Shown piece by piece: positions 47,007 through 58,791 of a DNA stretch of 64,000 nucleotides. Positions within the stretch are counted from its first letter, which is position 1. Every line of letters begins with the position of its first letter. This DNA comes from Malania oleifera (taxonomy: Eukaryota; Streptophyta; Magnoliopsida; Santalales; Ximeniaceae). Location of the stretch: contig NC_080420.1 in NCBI RefSeq assembly GCF_029873635.1, forward strand, positions 55,327,457-55,391,456. The letters are read 5' to 3'. The notes under the pieces were generated by a model. It saw only the letters and a program-made list of their open reading frames with translations. It did not search any database and had not been told where the DNA came from. The translations under genes and the position numbers were made by a program.

Positions 47007-50000
47007 TGTCACACCCCGAACCCGATAATGGGACCTAGGGGTGAATTAGTAACCAAACCTGTCCCTGTATCATACAAACTCATCCATACACGGACACATA
47101 ATAAGGATCCGACCTCGTGGGGTTCCAAGGCACCTTATATACATCCAGATACAATCATATACACAGTAGAAAAATGGTTTTTTTTATACATGATTTGCAC
47201 CATACCAGAGTCTATACAAAGGAGTCAAACTCCACAAAAATAGCACAAACCCAAGTGTAGCCAAAACTCCGAAAAAACCACCCAGCACAAACTTAGGACT
47301 TACCTAGGTACCTCTTGCAATACACCGACCACTACGCTCCTACACCAAGAAGCTAGCTCTGGCTACCCGAAGGACCTAAAAAATATGTATGTACAGTAGG
47401 GGTGAGATACCTCTTAGTAAGGAAGAATACAGGTTATATCGGTGTGTGGCATTCGAGTGTTATCATGACAACAATACATATACAGTTAAATGCAGTTCCA
47501 GTACTAATTCAAAACAGTGCATACAAGCACACACACACATGATCAAGCAACCCGGTGTCGTCACACCCTTCGACTCGTAGCCGGCCCGCAATACCCGACA
47601 TCAGCTCGGACGACCCACAGTACCCGGTGTCCCCGACACATGGTGAGCCCCAGGCTCCCATGGCATCGTACCAGTATAAACTGGTGGATCCACACCCTTC
47701 GGTGATCAGCCAGTAAGGCTCACGCCCTAGGATATAGTGCCAAACACTCTTTCCAAACATGGCCTAGCGATTTCATACACCCACGGATGTAATGACCTGC
47801 TTATCTTATCATATATTAAAACATAAAATATAAAATAGTCAACCTGAAACCCATGGGTAACAGGGGCACCTGTCATATACAGCGGAACCTAAGCAGCAGT
47901 AAATGTAAATAATCATTCTTATAACCACAAAATATTTAATACCAGAGCTAACCACAATCCACAGTAATACTGTATTCATATACAACCTCAAAATATCAAA
48001 AATACAACTAGGATCCCATAACAACAATCTTTTGACCCTAGCCCAAACTTACCCTCCTAGCAGGGTAGTACAATCAACTCAACGACGATCACCCTCCGCC
48101 GGTCTTTCTGGGTTTCCTGAAAATCATTTAATGTTCGGAGGTGAGAAACTTCTCAGTAAGGGAAAATAAACTAAATACAGTTGTGTGGCAACATGAATAT
48201 TTAATGATAATATAGATATACAGTACATTTTCCATACTAGAAAACATTAATCATTTAATAACTGTATAAATGTATACCTTCATATTTTAATAATTCATAC
48301 TAATCATAATTGTCTAGTATAGCTAATAATACTGAAAACATACCCAGGATGAATAGCTAGCTGATGTCTTTTTTTACCCCCCATGACGGGTTGTGCAGGC
48401 CGAAGGCGAGACCTGACAATGGTTGGCCGACCACTGCCGAGTAAAAAATGTCTATAAGTACGATGGACCCACCACACCCTGGTCCGGATTGTCAGGTGGA
48501 CGTCTACAACTCTATACTGAAAGCCACATTGACTATCTATATCCCACCCCCCTTTGTGGGGTGGTTAGTACCAATTTGAACATAGATATCTGGTCAATAT
48601 AGTTACGGTACCGTGCTCCTTAAACTGAACTAAACTAACATTTGGGTTTTGATAACATATAATACATGATAATATAGCTTTTAACATAAATGGATTGATA
48701 ACATTTTCTATAACTTCATAAACATAAATACGGCTTTTGCGCCGAATATTTCATAAATACGGCCTCGTGCCAAACATTTCATAAATACGGCCTTGCAGCG
48801 AAATCATACGTAAAACATGGCCTTACGCCGGCTATCAATCACGGCCTTGCGCCAAATATCTCATACATATTATTCTTAATAAATAATTCAATTATCATGT
48901 ATTTTCAAAAATCATAATGTACTGTATTATTTCATAATCCCTGAAAACATGCTTTACTCATAAAATTGCCATATCATAATACTTTTCATGAAAAATAATA
49001 TTCATGGCGCACAAAGCTGAGTAAATTCGTACATTTCATTCTAAAATCACATTTTCTGTATAACAATAGTATTTTCCCAAATATGCATTTTTCTCAATAA
49101 TATTCAAATGTAATACATGCTTTCCTGAAAATTAATTGCTAATAAATAATAATAGTTTGCATGGAAAATAACTGCTTTAGTTTATTCCCTTACCTGACAC
49201 TGGAAAGAAACCCCCTAAAAATTCTAGTCCTACACTCATAAGGTTCCCCGTTAACTCCCTAAAAACAATAACTCTCAGAAATAAATTTCAGTATTTTTCC
49301 ATGAATATCATTTCCTATAACTATGAAAAGACCCAATTTAACATAAAAAGCCTTACCTCAACCCAAGGATGAATTTCAACTCACTTCCACCAATGATTCG
49401 CCCCAGTAGATTTGGAGAGATCTTCCCTAGGAGCGTCGTGGTGGCCTCAGATCGTCGATCCGGCGAACGACGGAGCCAAAATCAAAGAGAGAGGAAAGAG
49501 AAATCGTAAGGAGGAGAGAGAGAGAGTGAGAATTTTTTTATTTTTCCTGCGTAAAACTGAGTTTTTGCACTATTTCTAGAGCCAGATTCGTTGACCAGAC
49601 ACGTCACCTCATTGATGAGTCCCTGAAGAGTTTCGTCGACGAACCTTTCCCCCTCGTCGACGAAATTCAGAATTGCCAAAACCCTCCTCGGTATTTTCTC
49701 GTCGACGAGACATACCTTCGTCGACGAGCCCAATTGCCGTGTCATTGACGAAGTTTGCTGCGCCTTTTTTTTTTCAATTCCCATTTTGCTCTCTCTAAAT
49801 TATTATTTAAATATCATTATACTTCAGTTCATTACAACGGATATAGAGCTGGACACTTTCACTACCTGGAATAACTCAAAACCCAATTCCGATTACATTC
49901 CACACAAAACACAACCATGCATGCTCATATAACCAAACATACCACACCCATTTGGTAATGTAAAATCATGGTTTTCCAAACATATACAGTTTAAATAAAG

Positions 50001-50877
50001 TCAAGGCACGACCATCCCTATTACATAGTATAAATCATCATATACATACGATTTTCCAGCAAAACCAGGGATGCAACCCAATACCCCTTTTTTCCCAAAA
50101 CCGTAATCATGAAAAACCCATAGTTTTACCTATTAGATACCCCCCAAATGAGTAACCAAAACGCACACAAGACTGTGGGCCACAGTTCCACCGAGTCTGA
50201 TTTCAAAAATAACCAACATAAACTGAATCCCTTTACCTTTCCCCAAATGGTAAATCCCAAACTCCAAGGCCCCTAAACAGCGAAATGAGTTCCAAAACCC
50301 ATATACCACAATACAGAATATACTCACAACCCTATTCTCTACACAACTACTGAATTAGAACTAAAAACCGAGCCTTACCTTGATTTTGGGCTAAACCCAA
50401 AAACGCTCGAAACGAAGATCCGATCCGTAGATATTGTAGAGAATCCTTTTACGATCCTTGTGGTAACTTCGGATCAATGATTCCAATGATGAACGGCGAA
50501 GAAATCTGGAGAGATAAGGAGTAGGTTGAGTTTCCAGAGAGATAGAGAGAGAAAATGAAATTTTTTAGCTGAGAAGTAATGAAAATATCTATATATAGTA
50601 CCTTTGACTCAGTCGTCCTTGTCAACGAATGGCGTCCTCGTCGACGAGCCTATGTAAACACGTCGTCGACGAAGTGGTTACCTCGTCGACGAGTTTGAGA
50701 TTCTTGATTTCCCAAAACCTCTTGGCTTCTCCTCGTCGACGAGCCTCTAAATTCCGTCGACGAGAAGCACATGGACTTCGTCGATGAACTCTAGCTTGAT
50801 TGACGAAGCCTGCTAATTTTCCAATTTGCCCATCTCTTAATTAATTAAATCCACCTATCATAGTTCGGGTTCTTACA
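47007..50877 (-). repeat. Chromovirus C 5' LTR, interrupted
   Basis: Matches 40213-41992 in two parts, 47007-47787 and 49842-50877. Palindrome cluster 50615-50800. The adjoining primer site (about 46994-47005) is degenerate (TTAGTAAAAGAGC). Confidence 0.9.
47788..49836 (-). mobile_element. Solo LTR inside chromovirus C LTR
   Basis: 2049 bp, TGTAATGACC...TCATTACA, flanked by ACGGA at 47783-47787 and 49837-49841. The uninterrupted LTR copy shows the empty site (CACGGATATAGAG near 41000). No internal region, so it is a product of LTR-LTR recombination. It has five loosely repeated units with AAATACGGCCTTG (48725-48855) and CGTCGACG palindromes (49630-49745). Orientation is inferred from the palindrome cluster at the same end as in the other minus-strand LTRs. 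Confidence 0.93.
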
Positions 50878-50882
50878 ATTAC

Positions 50883-51650
50883 CGCTGTGGCGAACTGGGC
50901 TATGTATCCCTAAACCATCATACACAGATGACTGGTACAACTGCACCGAATCAGAACCAGGGATAGAACCAGGTGCCTCGGGGAAACACAACTCAGGCGA
51001 GAGTGTACTCACTTACTCCAGGGGATGTAGAACACGCTGGAAATGTGGTGACAAGTACCTTGTTATTGTTTTTAAATAAAATTGTTGTTTTATTCGATTT
51101 AGAAGCAACCCACTCCTTTATATCTGCAAATTTTGTGAAAATGTGTAGGGCTGAAACCCAAGTTATGGATAAGGGGTTGTCTGTAGCTACACCGTCTGAG
51201 AGTGTGTTGATTTGTAGGAAGATGTTAGAGAGCTGCCCAGTGGTAATTCATAGGAGATCGCTATCGGTGAATCTAGTAGTATACGACATGTACAGGTTTG
51301 ATGTTATACTAGGGACGAATTGGTTATCCTCTAGTTTTGCGGTGATTGAATGTCATAGAAAAGTGGTGGTGTTTAGACCTACTGGGAAGCAGGAATATGA
51401 GTTTGTGGAATTGTGTGTGCATTCGACGCCACAGATTTTGTCGTTTATACAGGCGAAAAGGTTACTCTTTGACAGTTGTCAGGGGTACCTAACTTGTGTA
51501 AAGGAACCACCTCGAGATGATATGATACTTGAAGATATAAGAGTATTTAACGAATTTCCAAATGTATTCTTGGAAGACTTACTCGATTTACCTTCGGATT
51601 GTGAGGTGAAGTTTGCTATTGAATTGCCGCTAGGAAATGCACCAATTTCT
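50883..51650 (+). pseudogene. Chromovirus B zinc knuckle and protease
   Basis: Directly after chromovirus C the gag frame resumes as RCGELGYVS (decayed knuckle). The protease region 50973-51650 reads EHAGNVVTSTLLLFLNKIVV, LFDLEATHSFIS (active-site triplet expected D-S/T-G, here D-L-E, so inactive) and YRFDVILGTNWLS. The frame is cut at 51655 by the solo LTR. After it the coding sequence resumes at 53773 with LYRMAPTQL. Confidence 0.88.
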
Positions 51651-51654
51651 AAAG

Positions 51655-52753
51655 TGTTAGCTTTGGTGTAATCCCAAAAGGGGGGGTGAATTGGTATTTA
51701 AAAATTGTATCCGCTAGGTCAATCCACTAACAGCAGTATTACACAAGCCTAGGGTCAATCTAGTGCAAATAAGTAAATGAATATAAATATATAGCGGAAA
51801 TTAAATTACACAAATAATTTAGCTAAGCATGCACAACAAAGCAGTAAATAAAGATGACACCCAGAAATGTTATCAAGGTTCGGCAAACTGCCTATGTCCC
51901 CACTTTGGCTAACAAGCACATTACAACTATAAGCTCACTTAACGGGTGGAGCGACACCTAAACAACTAGGTCAATTAGCACAGGGCTAACCTCAACCTTT
52001 ACACAATCTCCTTGCGGGGCGGAGAAGGCCCTACTGATCCTTGCGGGCTAGATCACTGCCCCCTCAGGCCATGACTAGAAATACAAATAGATAAAGCTTT
52101 TTTGTACAATGAAAAGTGCTTCTAATACAAGCAAATTTGTACCAATGACAATCAATCAAATGCACATCAACAATATAGGAAATGTAAGCTCAGTGATGTG
52201 ATTTTGTACAAATAACACTCAACAAGGTATTATCACTAATATGCTCAAGAGTGTTCTAATCAAGCTATTTCTTTGAAACAGTAAATATCAAATCTCAATA
52301 ATAAATCAATGTTTCAAAGATGCTAATTAGATAATCAAACTATCTCAAAAGATTTCCTTTAATGAAATGAGCACAAGAGCAATTTGAAAATATTGTAGCT
52401 AGTAAAGAATATTTTGCATAATAAAATCAAGTTATAGGAATCTTGCAATGACAATGCAAAGATACTCAAGCCTATGAGTTTATCCCAACACATAATTTAC
52501 TATATTCAAATCTGTGGGATAAGCTTTGCTAAACTCCCTAAAATAATATCAAACAATCAAGTCAAGCAAATGGGAGTATAAGCAATCTATACTAATCAAT
52601 AACCCAATATAGAACTCTCACAAAGTTAAGATATATCAAGGGAATGAAGATTTGAGAGTGTTTTGAAGTAAAATGGGCAATATGAACTTTTGGAAGTAAA
52701 GAGGATTTTTGCTAATGATTTTTGCTAATCTCTATCTAATCCTCACAAATGAG

Positions 52754-52796
<43 letters not shown>

Positions 52797-53767
52797 CAAG
52801 GCCTAATTATAACCGTTTAGGACATGTAGGGAATTATTAGATTTGTTTTAAATCAATTTTAAAAAATTAACCATGTTTAACCCTTTTAACCTCGGTAAAA
52901 TATTAAGTAAACCGAGTTGATTCGGGTGGCTAAACTATGGTTCAGTCACCTGAATAGACTCAGCTCTAAAAGGCATTTTAAAAGGTTCGGGCACCCGAGT
53001 TCAAACTTGGTTGGCTGAACAAAAGTCAAAAAGATTTAATGCACGGTTTCGGTGCTCGAAAATACGTTGCTTTAACCGAACTGAGGGATTCGGTCGCTTG
53101 AGGCCTATTTTGAACTAGAAAGTTCGGCAGGCCGAGTTGGTGAAAAGTCACTTTCTAAGGGTTCGGTCGCCCGAGTGCAATAGGGTCATTTTAGGTTCGG
53201 CTGCCCGAGGCTTAGAAAAATCGGTTACTTCCCAACTGTTCGGGTGTCCGAGGTGCTTTGAACACTTGGGGTTCGGTCGCCCGACCTCTCACAAATATGC
53301 CAATTATGTTCAATTTCATTTCAAGTTGATCCCCAAATTGAGCAAGTTATCATGGCGACTAATTGTGCATATGTGTAGGGACCTAAGGTCTTTTCTAAGG
53401 CCGTTTTGAGATAGTCCCAAAAATTCGGCGTCGGTTGACCAAAGCCCTAAGGTCCTTTGGCTCCCTATGGTCAGACTACGATCTTGTTGAGCTTACAATT
53501 ACCTACATGCATGACATGCAGAGATTATTATAGACCAAATTTAAAACATATATGCATTTATAATAAGAATCTTATTCTTCTTTCTTCTCCTCTTTGGATT
53601 TTCCATGGAGTATGCTAAGAGTATGATCTTTAAGTCTTTCTGGCTTCCAATAATCCTTTCTTATGTGTGTGTACTGAATTAATGACCTATTCAAGTAATA
53701 GGTACACACATTAGAAATATGCAGTTTATCATAATCAAAACCAAGGATGGGACTCAAAAAGTCAACA
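51655..53767 (-). mobile_element. Solo LTR in chromovirus B pol
   Basis: 2113 bp, TGTTAGCTTTGG...AAGTCAACA, with exact 5-bp duplication TAAAG (51650-51654 and 53768-53772) and resumption of the interrupted pol frame. No coding sequence. Contains (AT)n at 52756-52792 and about nine spaced TTCGGnCGCCCGA-like motifs (52918-53288). Minus orientation is inferred from the order array then TATA-like run. Superfamily not identified. Confidence 0.88.
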
Positions 53768-53772
53768 TAAAG

Positions 53773-56549
53773 CTCTATACCGGATGGCTCCAACTCAACT
53801 TAAAGAGTTAAAGGAGCAATTGTAGGAACTACTAGATTAGGGCTTTATCCAACCTAGTGTTTCGCCCTGGGGAGCTCCAGTGTTGTTTGTAAAAAAGAAG
53901 GACAGGTCAATGAGAATGTGCATTGATTACCATGAGATCAACAAGGTAACAATGAAGAACAGATACTCGTTGCCTTGTATAGATTATCTATTTGACCATC
54001 TGCAAGGAATGCAGGTCTTTTCAAAGATTGATTTATAGTCAGGGTATCATTAGGTGAAAGTTAGGACTGAGAATGTTGCGAAGACTACATTCCGAACTAG
54101 ATACGGTCACTACGAGTTTTTGGTCATGCCATTTGGGTTGACTAACGCTCCAGCGGTATTCATGGACCCAATAAACAGGATTTTCCATGAATACCTAGAT
54201 TAGTTTGTAGTAGTATTCATCGACGATATTCTGTTATATTCTAAGAGTTTGGAAGAGCACGAAAACCATCTGAGGTTGGTGCTTCAGGTTATATGGGAAA
54301 AGAAGTTGTATGCCAAGTTGAAGAAATGCGAGTTCTGGTTGAAGCAGATCGCATTTCTTGGCTATGTCGTGTCGGGAGGTGGTATCTCAGTAGATCTAGG
54401 TAAGATAGAAGTAGTGGTTGATTAGGTGAAATCGAAGAGCGTGCAGGATGTTCGAAGTTTCCTAGGACTGGCTAGGTATTACCAGCGGTTCGTGGAGGGA
54501 TTCTCTAAGTTATCTGGCCCTATGATATGGTTGACGATGAAGGGTGTGAGATTTGAATGGACCGACGAGTGCGAGCAGAGTTTCCAGGAGTTGAAACACC
54601 GGCTGGTCACTGCTCCGGTTTTAACCATCTCATCTAGGGATGGTAGTTTTGTGATTTACAGCGACGCATCACTGAAGGGTTGGGGATGTGTGCTAATGCA
54701 ACAAGGGAAAGTAATTGCTTATGTTTCTAGACAACTCAAGGAGTATGAGAATAATTACCCCATGCATGATTTGGAGTTGGCGGCAGTAGTATATGCGTTG
54801 AAGATCTGGAGACACTACTTATACGATGAGCAGTGTGAGAACTTCATGGATCACAAGAGTATTAAATAATTTTTCACATAGAAGGAGTTGAACATGAGGC
54901 AGAGGAGGTAGCTGTAACTGATAAAGAACTACGACTGCACCATTAGCTATCATTCAGGGAAAGCTAATGTGGTAGTTAATGCGTTGAGTTGGAAGTCAGA
55001 GCACGCGTCACTATCTGCAGTAGTAGGTCAGCATTATATCAGATAGGATCTGGAGAGTCTTGGCGTGGAGTTGGTGGGTGGTAATCATCAGGATTTTATT
55101 CCTAGCTTGGTGATCCAACCGACATTATTAGAGAGGATTAAAGCTGCGCAGGCTAATGATGTGGAGTTAGTCGAGGTTATAGAGAAGGTGCAGCAGGGGT
55201 TGGTTGCAAATTTTAACTTCTCTAAGGGAGGTGTATTGAGGTTTTGAAATAGACTGTGTGTTCCAAATGATGAAGGGATAAGGGGGACGATTTTGGAAGA
55301 GGTGCATCGTTCCTTGTATACTGTACATCAGGACAGCACAAAGATGTATCGAGATTTGTGTGAATCATTCTGGTGGAGTGGTATAAAAAGAGAGATTGCT
55401 TGATTTGTGAAGCAATGCCTGATGTGTCAACAAGTAAAGGCTGAACATTAGAGGCCGGTAGAGCCATTACAGCCACTGAGCATCCCAGAGTGGAAATGGG
55501 AGCACATCTCCATGGTCTTTGTCACCAGGTTACCACCAGCATTACACGGGCAGAATGCAATATGGGTAATCGTGGATAGGTGGACTAAATTTGATCACTT
55601 TGTACCGATGAAGGTTAGCTACTCCTTGATTAGGCTAGCAAATTTATGCGTGCAGGAGATAGTCAGAATACATGGGGTACCGGTGTGTATTGTTTCAGAT
55701 TGAGACCCGAGGTTCACTTCTCGATTCTGGAAGAGCTTATAGGAGGCACTGGGGATGAAGCTTACTTTCAGTACAGTGTTCCACCCCCATACTGATGGAT
55801 AGTCAGAGAGGAGGATACAAATCTTGGAGGATATGTTACAGACTTGCATGTTAGATTTCGGTGGTAGTTGGATTCAGTTTCTACCGTTAGTGGAATTTGC
55901 CTATAACAATAGCTTCCAAGCTAGTATTGGTATGGCACTGTTCGAAGCATTATATGGTTGGAGATGCAGGTCTCCTCTGTATTGGGATAAGGTCGGTGAG
56001 AGGTAGATATTGGGTCCCGAACTCATACAACAGGCTTCTGAGAAAGTCAGATTGATCAGGGATATAATTGAATCAGCTTAGAGGCGGTAGAAGATTTACA
56101 CGGATGTGCATCGTCATGAGTTGGAATTTGAGGTAGGGGGTAAGATATTTCTGAGAATCGCTCCGATGAAAGGGGTGATGAGATTCGGAAAGAAGGGCAA
56201 GCTAAGCTTGAGATATATTAGGCCTTTCGAGATACTTGAATGATTGAGTCCAGTAGTCTACAGGATTGCACTACCTCTAGCACTCTCTCAGATCCACGAT
56301 GTGTTCCACGTATCTATGTTGAAGAGGTATGTGCCGAATCCATTACATGTGATTAGTTACGAATTCTTAGAGATTAGGGATGCTTTGGCGTATGAGAAGA
56401 TACCCGTTCAGATTATAGACCAGAAAGTTCAGAAGCTACGTACCAAGGAGATACCGTTAATGAAAGTGCTGTGGCAGAATTACTTGGTTGATGAAGCTTC
56501 TTGGGAATTGGAGACGAAAAAATGCCAGAAATATCCACATTTGTTCTGA
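53773..56549 (+). pseudogene. Chromovirus B RT, RNase H, integrase, chromodomain
   Basis: Reverse transcriptase 53773-54420 has [31 protein letters not shown] and the catalytic [14 protein letters not shown] (about 54203-54244). RNase H 54600-55000 has [13 protein letters not shown] and [19 protein letters not shown]. Integrase starts near 55065, with its HHCC region EVHRSLYTVHQDSTKMY...CLMCQQVK and core pieces to about 56010. A chromodomain-like end (56244-56549, IPLMKVLWQNYLVDEASWEL) stops at 56547-56549. At least a dozen in-frame stops are present, mostly at positions where CAG, CAA, CGA or TGG are expected. Confidence 0.9.
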
Positions 56550-56805
56550 GGGTAATGTTTACAGGTACGGTTTAGGTAAGTATGTGGTATATTTGTTTAG
56601 AGTATTAATGTGTGGTTAGTCTCTGGGAGAGTTTTGAGAAATTGTGAACTCCCAATACATTGTGTATGTAACCACGGTATTCCTCCTCCATAAGTGAGGG
56701 TTTGTTATATATTTGGGATGAGACTGCTATGTGGGTGGCCGTCGGCTCTTTTTAGAGTCAGGTATATGTTTTGGTATGTGGGTAAGTTATCTAGTGAGAG
56801 ATTAC

Positions 56806-56842
56806 AAATTTCGAGGACGAAATTTTTGTAAGGAGGGGAGGT
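56806..56842 (+). promoter_or_regulatory. Hairpin and polypurine tract, chromovirus B
   Basis: AAATTTCGAGGACGAAATTT (56806-56825) can form an 8-bp stem with a 4-base loop. AAGGAGGGGAGG follows and the 3' LTR begins at 56843. Confidence 0.85.
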
Positions 56843-58791
56843 TGTAAGAACTCGACCCGAGAATTTTGAATTTAATAAATAAGAAAAGAGGAAGAAAATT
56901 AAAAAGGGAAAACTAGTAGGGCTCGTTGACGAGGCTCCTTTTCTCGTCGATGAGGTCCCTTCTACAGCTCGGTGATGAAATTCAGAGGTTTGTCGACGAG
57001 AGGATGCCAAGGGATCTTGGGAAATTCTAAAATCTCAGCCTCGTCGATGAGGCAACTTCGTCATTAACGAACTCCCTTTTTATGCTCGTCGACGAGGACG
57101 CCGTCTTGTCAACGAGGTTGGTCGGGTAAACCAAGTTATAAATATCTATTCATTGCTTAAGTTGAGAAGAAAACTCAAAATATCTCTCTCTCTCTCTCTC
57201 TCTCTAGGGATTCGGGTTATCTATTACCCGAATCAACAATCCAACGTTACCATGTGGATCAAGAGGGGAAGCTCTACATTTATAGCGGATCGAAATTTCG
57301 TTTCGAGGATTTTCAGATTTTGATCCAAAATCGAGGTAAGAGTCCGATTTCATTTCTGGTTTGGTATATCTGTAGTAGTAGTAGTAGTAGTAAATATGTT
57401 GAAGTATTGTTCTTTGATTTTTAGGTTTTGGGGGTCCCATGTCGTTGTTTTGGACCAATTAAGTTTGTGTTTCAGTTTATGGGAAAGTTAAGGGGTTTCT
57501 GTTTATATAAGTTTTTTTTTTATAATATGAATAGGTAAAACTGTAGTTTACTATTCTGCGGATGTTTTGGCTACTTATTTGGGAAAATCTATAGGGTAAA
57601 ATTACGGGATTTTTGGTTTACCATTTTTGGGAAAATTGGCAGTTTCAGGTATCATCTCCGTTTTCGTTGGAAAACTTTATATTGGTATAAACTGTGATAT
57701 AGAGATGACCGTGCCTTTGATTATTTTAAACTGTATTTTTGGAACACTTGATATGTAATTGTTTGTTTACCCAAATGAGTGTGGAATGAGATGGTAAATT
57801 TGAATAATGTATTGTGTAGTAAAACTTGCCGGTTAACTACCGTAGGTTGTGGATTATTCAAATGTGATATAGGGATGTGAGTTCCAAAATGTTCTAGGTT
57901 TTTTGAAAAAGCCTTGGCAGGATAATATCGGTGGGAATATATCAAAGCGGGCCAGACTAAAATACCATAGGCTGCGATATTGAACCGAGTTGGAATAAAA
58001 CCGTAGGTTTTGTAGTCTGGCTTTTGCCGAAGGGTGCACAATTCCACCAGATCGGCCAATTTTTACCGAAGCGTGTGTGGAACACCAGACATGCACCGAT
58101 TCAACACTGTGGGGGCTTATGCTATGCCAGGTTACCGGGTGCACCGGCTTTTGCCGAAGGATGTGAAATATCACCAGACATCCGACTTTTACCGAAGGAT
58201 GTGAAATACCACCAGACAGTCCGGCTAAGGCTGAAGGGTGTGATGACACCAGATTGTATTGCTTTCGTATGTATGTATATTGGAACTGTATTTGTGAAAA
58301 TACTGTAATGTGAAATGTATGTTTTGCTGTCGAAATAACACTCATGTATCCACATATTGTTATAATCTATTTCTCCCTTACTGAGAGGTGTCTCACCCCT
58401 ATCATACAAATATTTTTCAGGTCCCTCGAGTAGCCGACACTAGCGTCCTAGCGTTTCAGGAGCGTGGTTGTTGGTTAGCTATGTAGGAGTACTTGTGTAA
58501 GTACTGTTCTTTGACTGGGTTATCATTTTGGGTTATGTAGACACCCGTGGTATGTATTGTATTTTGGGAATTAGATCTTGTTTTGTATAGACTTTGGTAT
58601 GATTTTATAAATGTATTAGGTTGAATTATTCCGCTACGTATATGGTATATGTGATTGTGAATAGGGTATACGTGAACCCTACGGGGTCGGACCCTTGCAT
58701 TGTTTGGTATCATGGACGATTTTATGATACAGGGTCAAGTTAGGATACTAAATCACACCCTGGGGCCCATTTTCGGGTTTGGGGCATGACA
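56843..58791 (+). repeat. Chromovirus B 3' LTR
   Basis: 1949 bp, TGTAAGAACTCG...GGCATGACA, uninterrupted copy of the LTR at 37065-38993. Palindrome cluster 56920-57120, TATA-like TATAAATAT near 57138, (CT)n 57183-57207, (TAG)n near 57372-57391. Confidence 0.92.

Larger units (their letters stand above)
40213..50877 (-). mobile_element. Ty3/gypsy chromovirus C nested in B
   Basis: Bounded by an exact 5-bp target duplication ATTAC (40208-40212 and 50878-50882) inside the gag gene of chromovirus B. On the minus strand the 5' LTR is 50877-47007 (interrupted by a solo LTR) and the 3' LTR is 41992-40213. LTR lengths are about 1.82 kb (without the insert) and 1.78 kb, and the element itself about 8.6 kb. 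Domain order is the same as in B, so both belong to one chromovirus lineage, but the LTRs differ. Confidence 0.95.
37065..58791 (+). mobile_element. Ty3/gypsy chromovirus B, with nested insertions
   Basis: LTRs at 37065-38993 and 56843-58791 match along their length (TATAAGAACTCGACCC / TGTAAGAACTCGACCC at the start, GTGACA / ATGACA at the end). Flanks AAAAC and AAGAC fit a 5-bp target duplication with one change. Order inside is primer site, gag, [chromovirus C], zinc knuckle and protease, [solo LTR], reverse transcriptase, RNase H, integrase, chromodomain, hairpin and polypurine tract. Without the insertions the element is about 8.9 kb. It is inactive: start codon of gag lost, and numerous in-frame stops. 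Confidence 0.95.
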
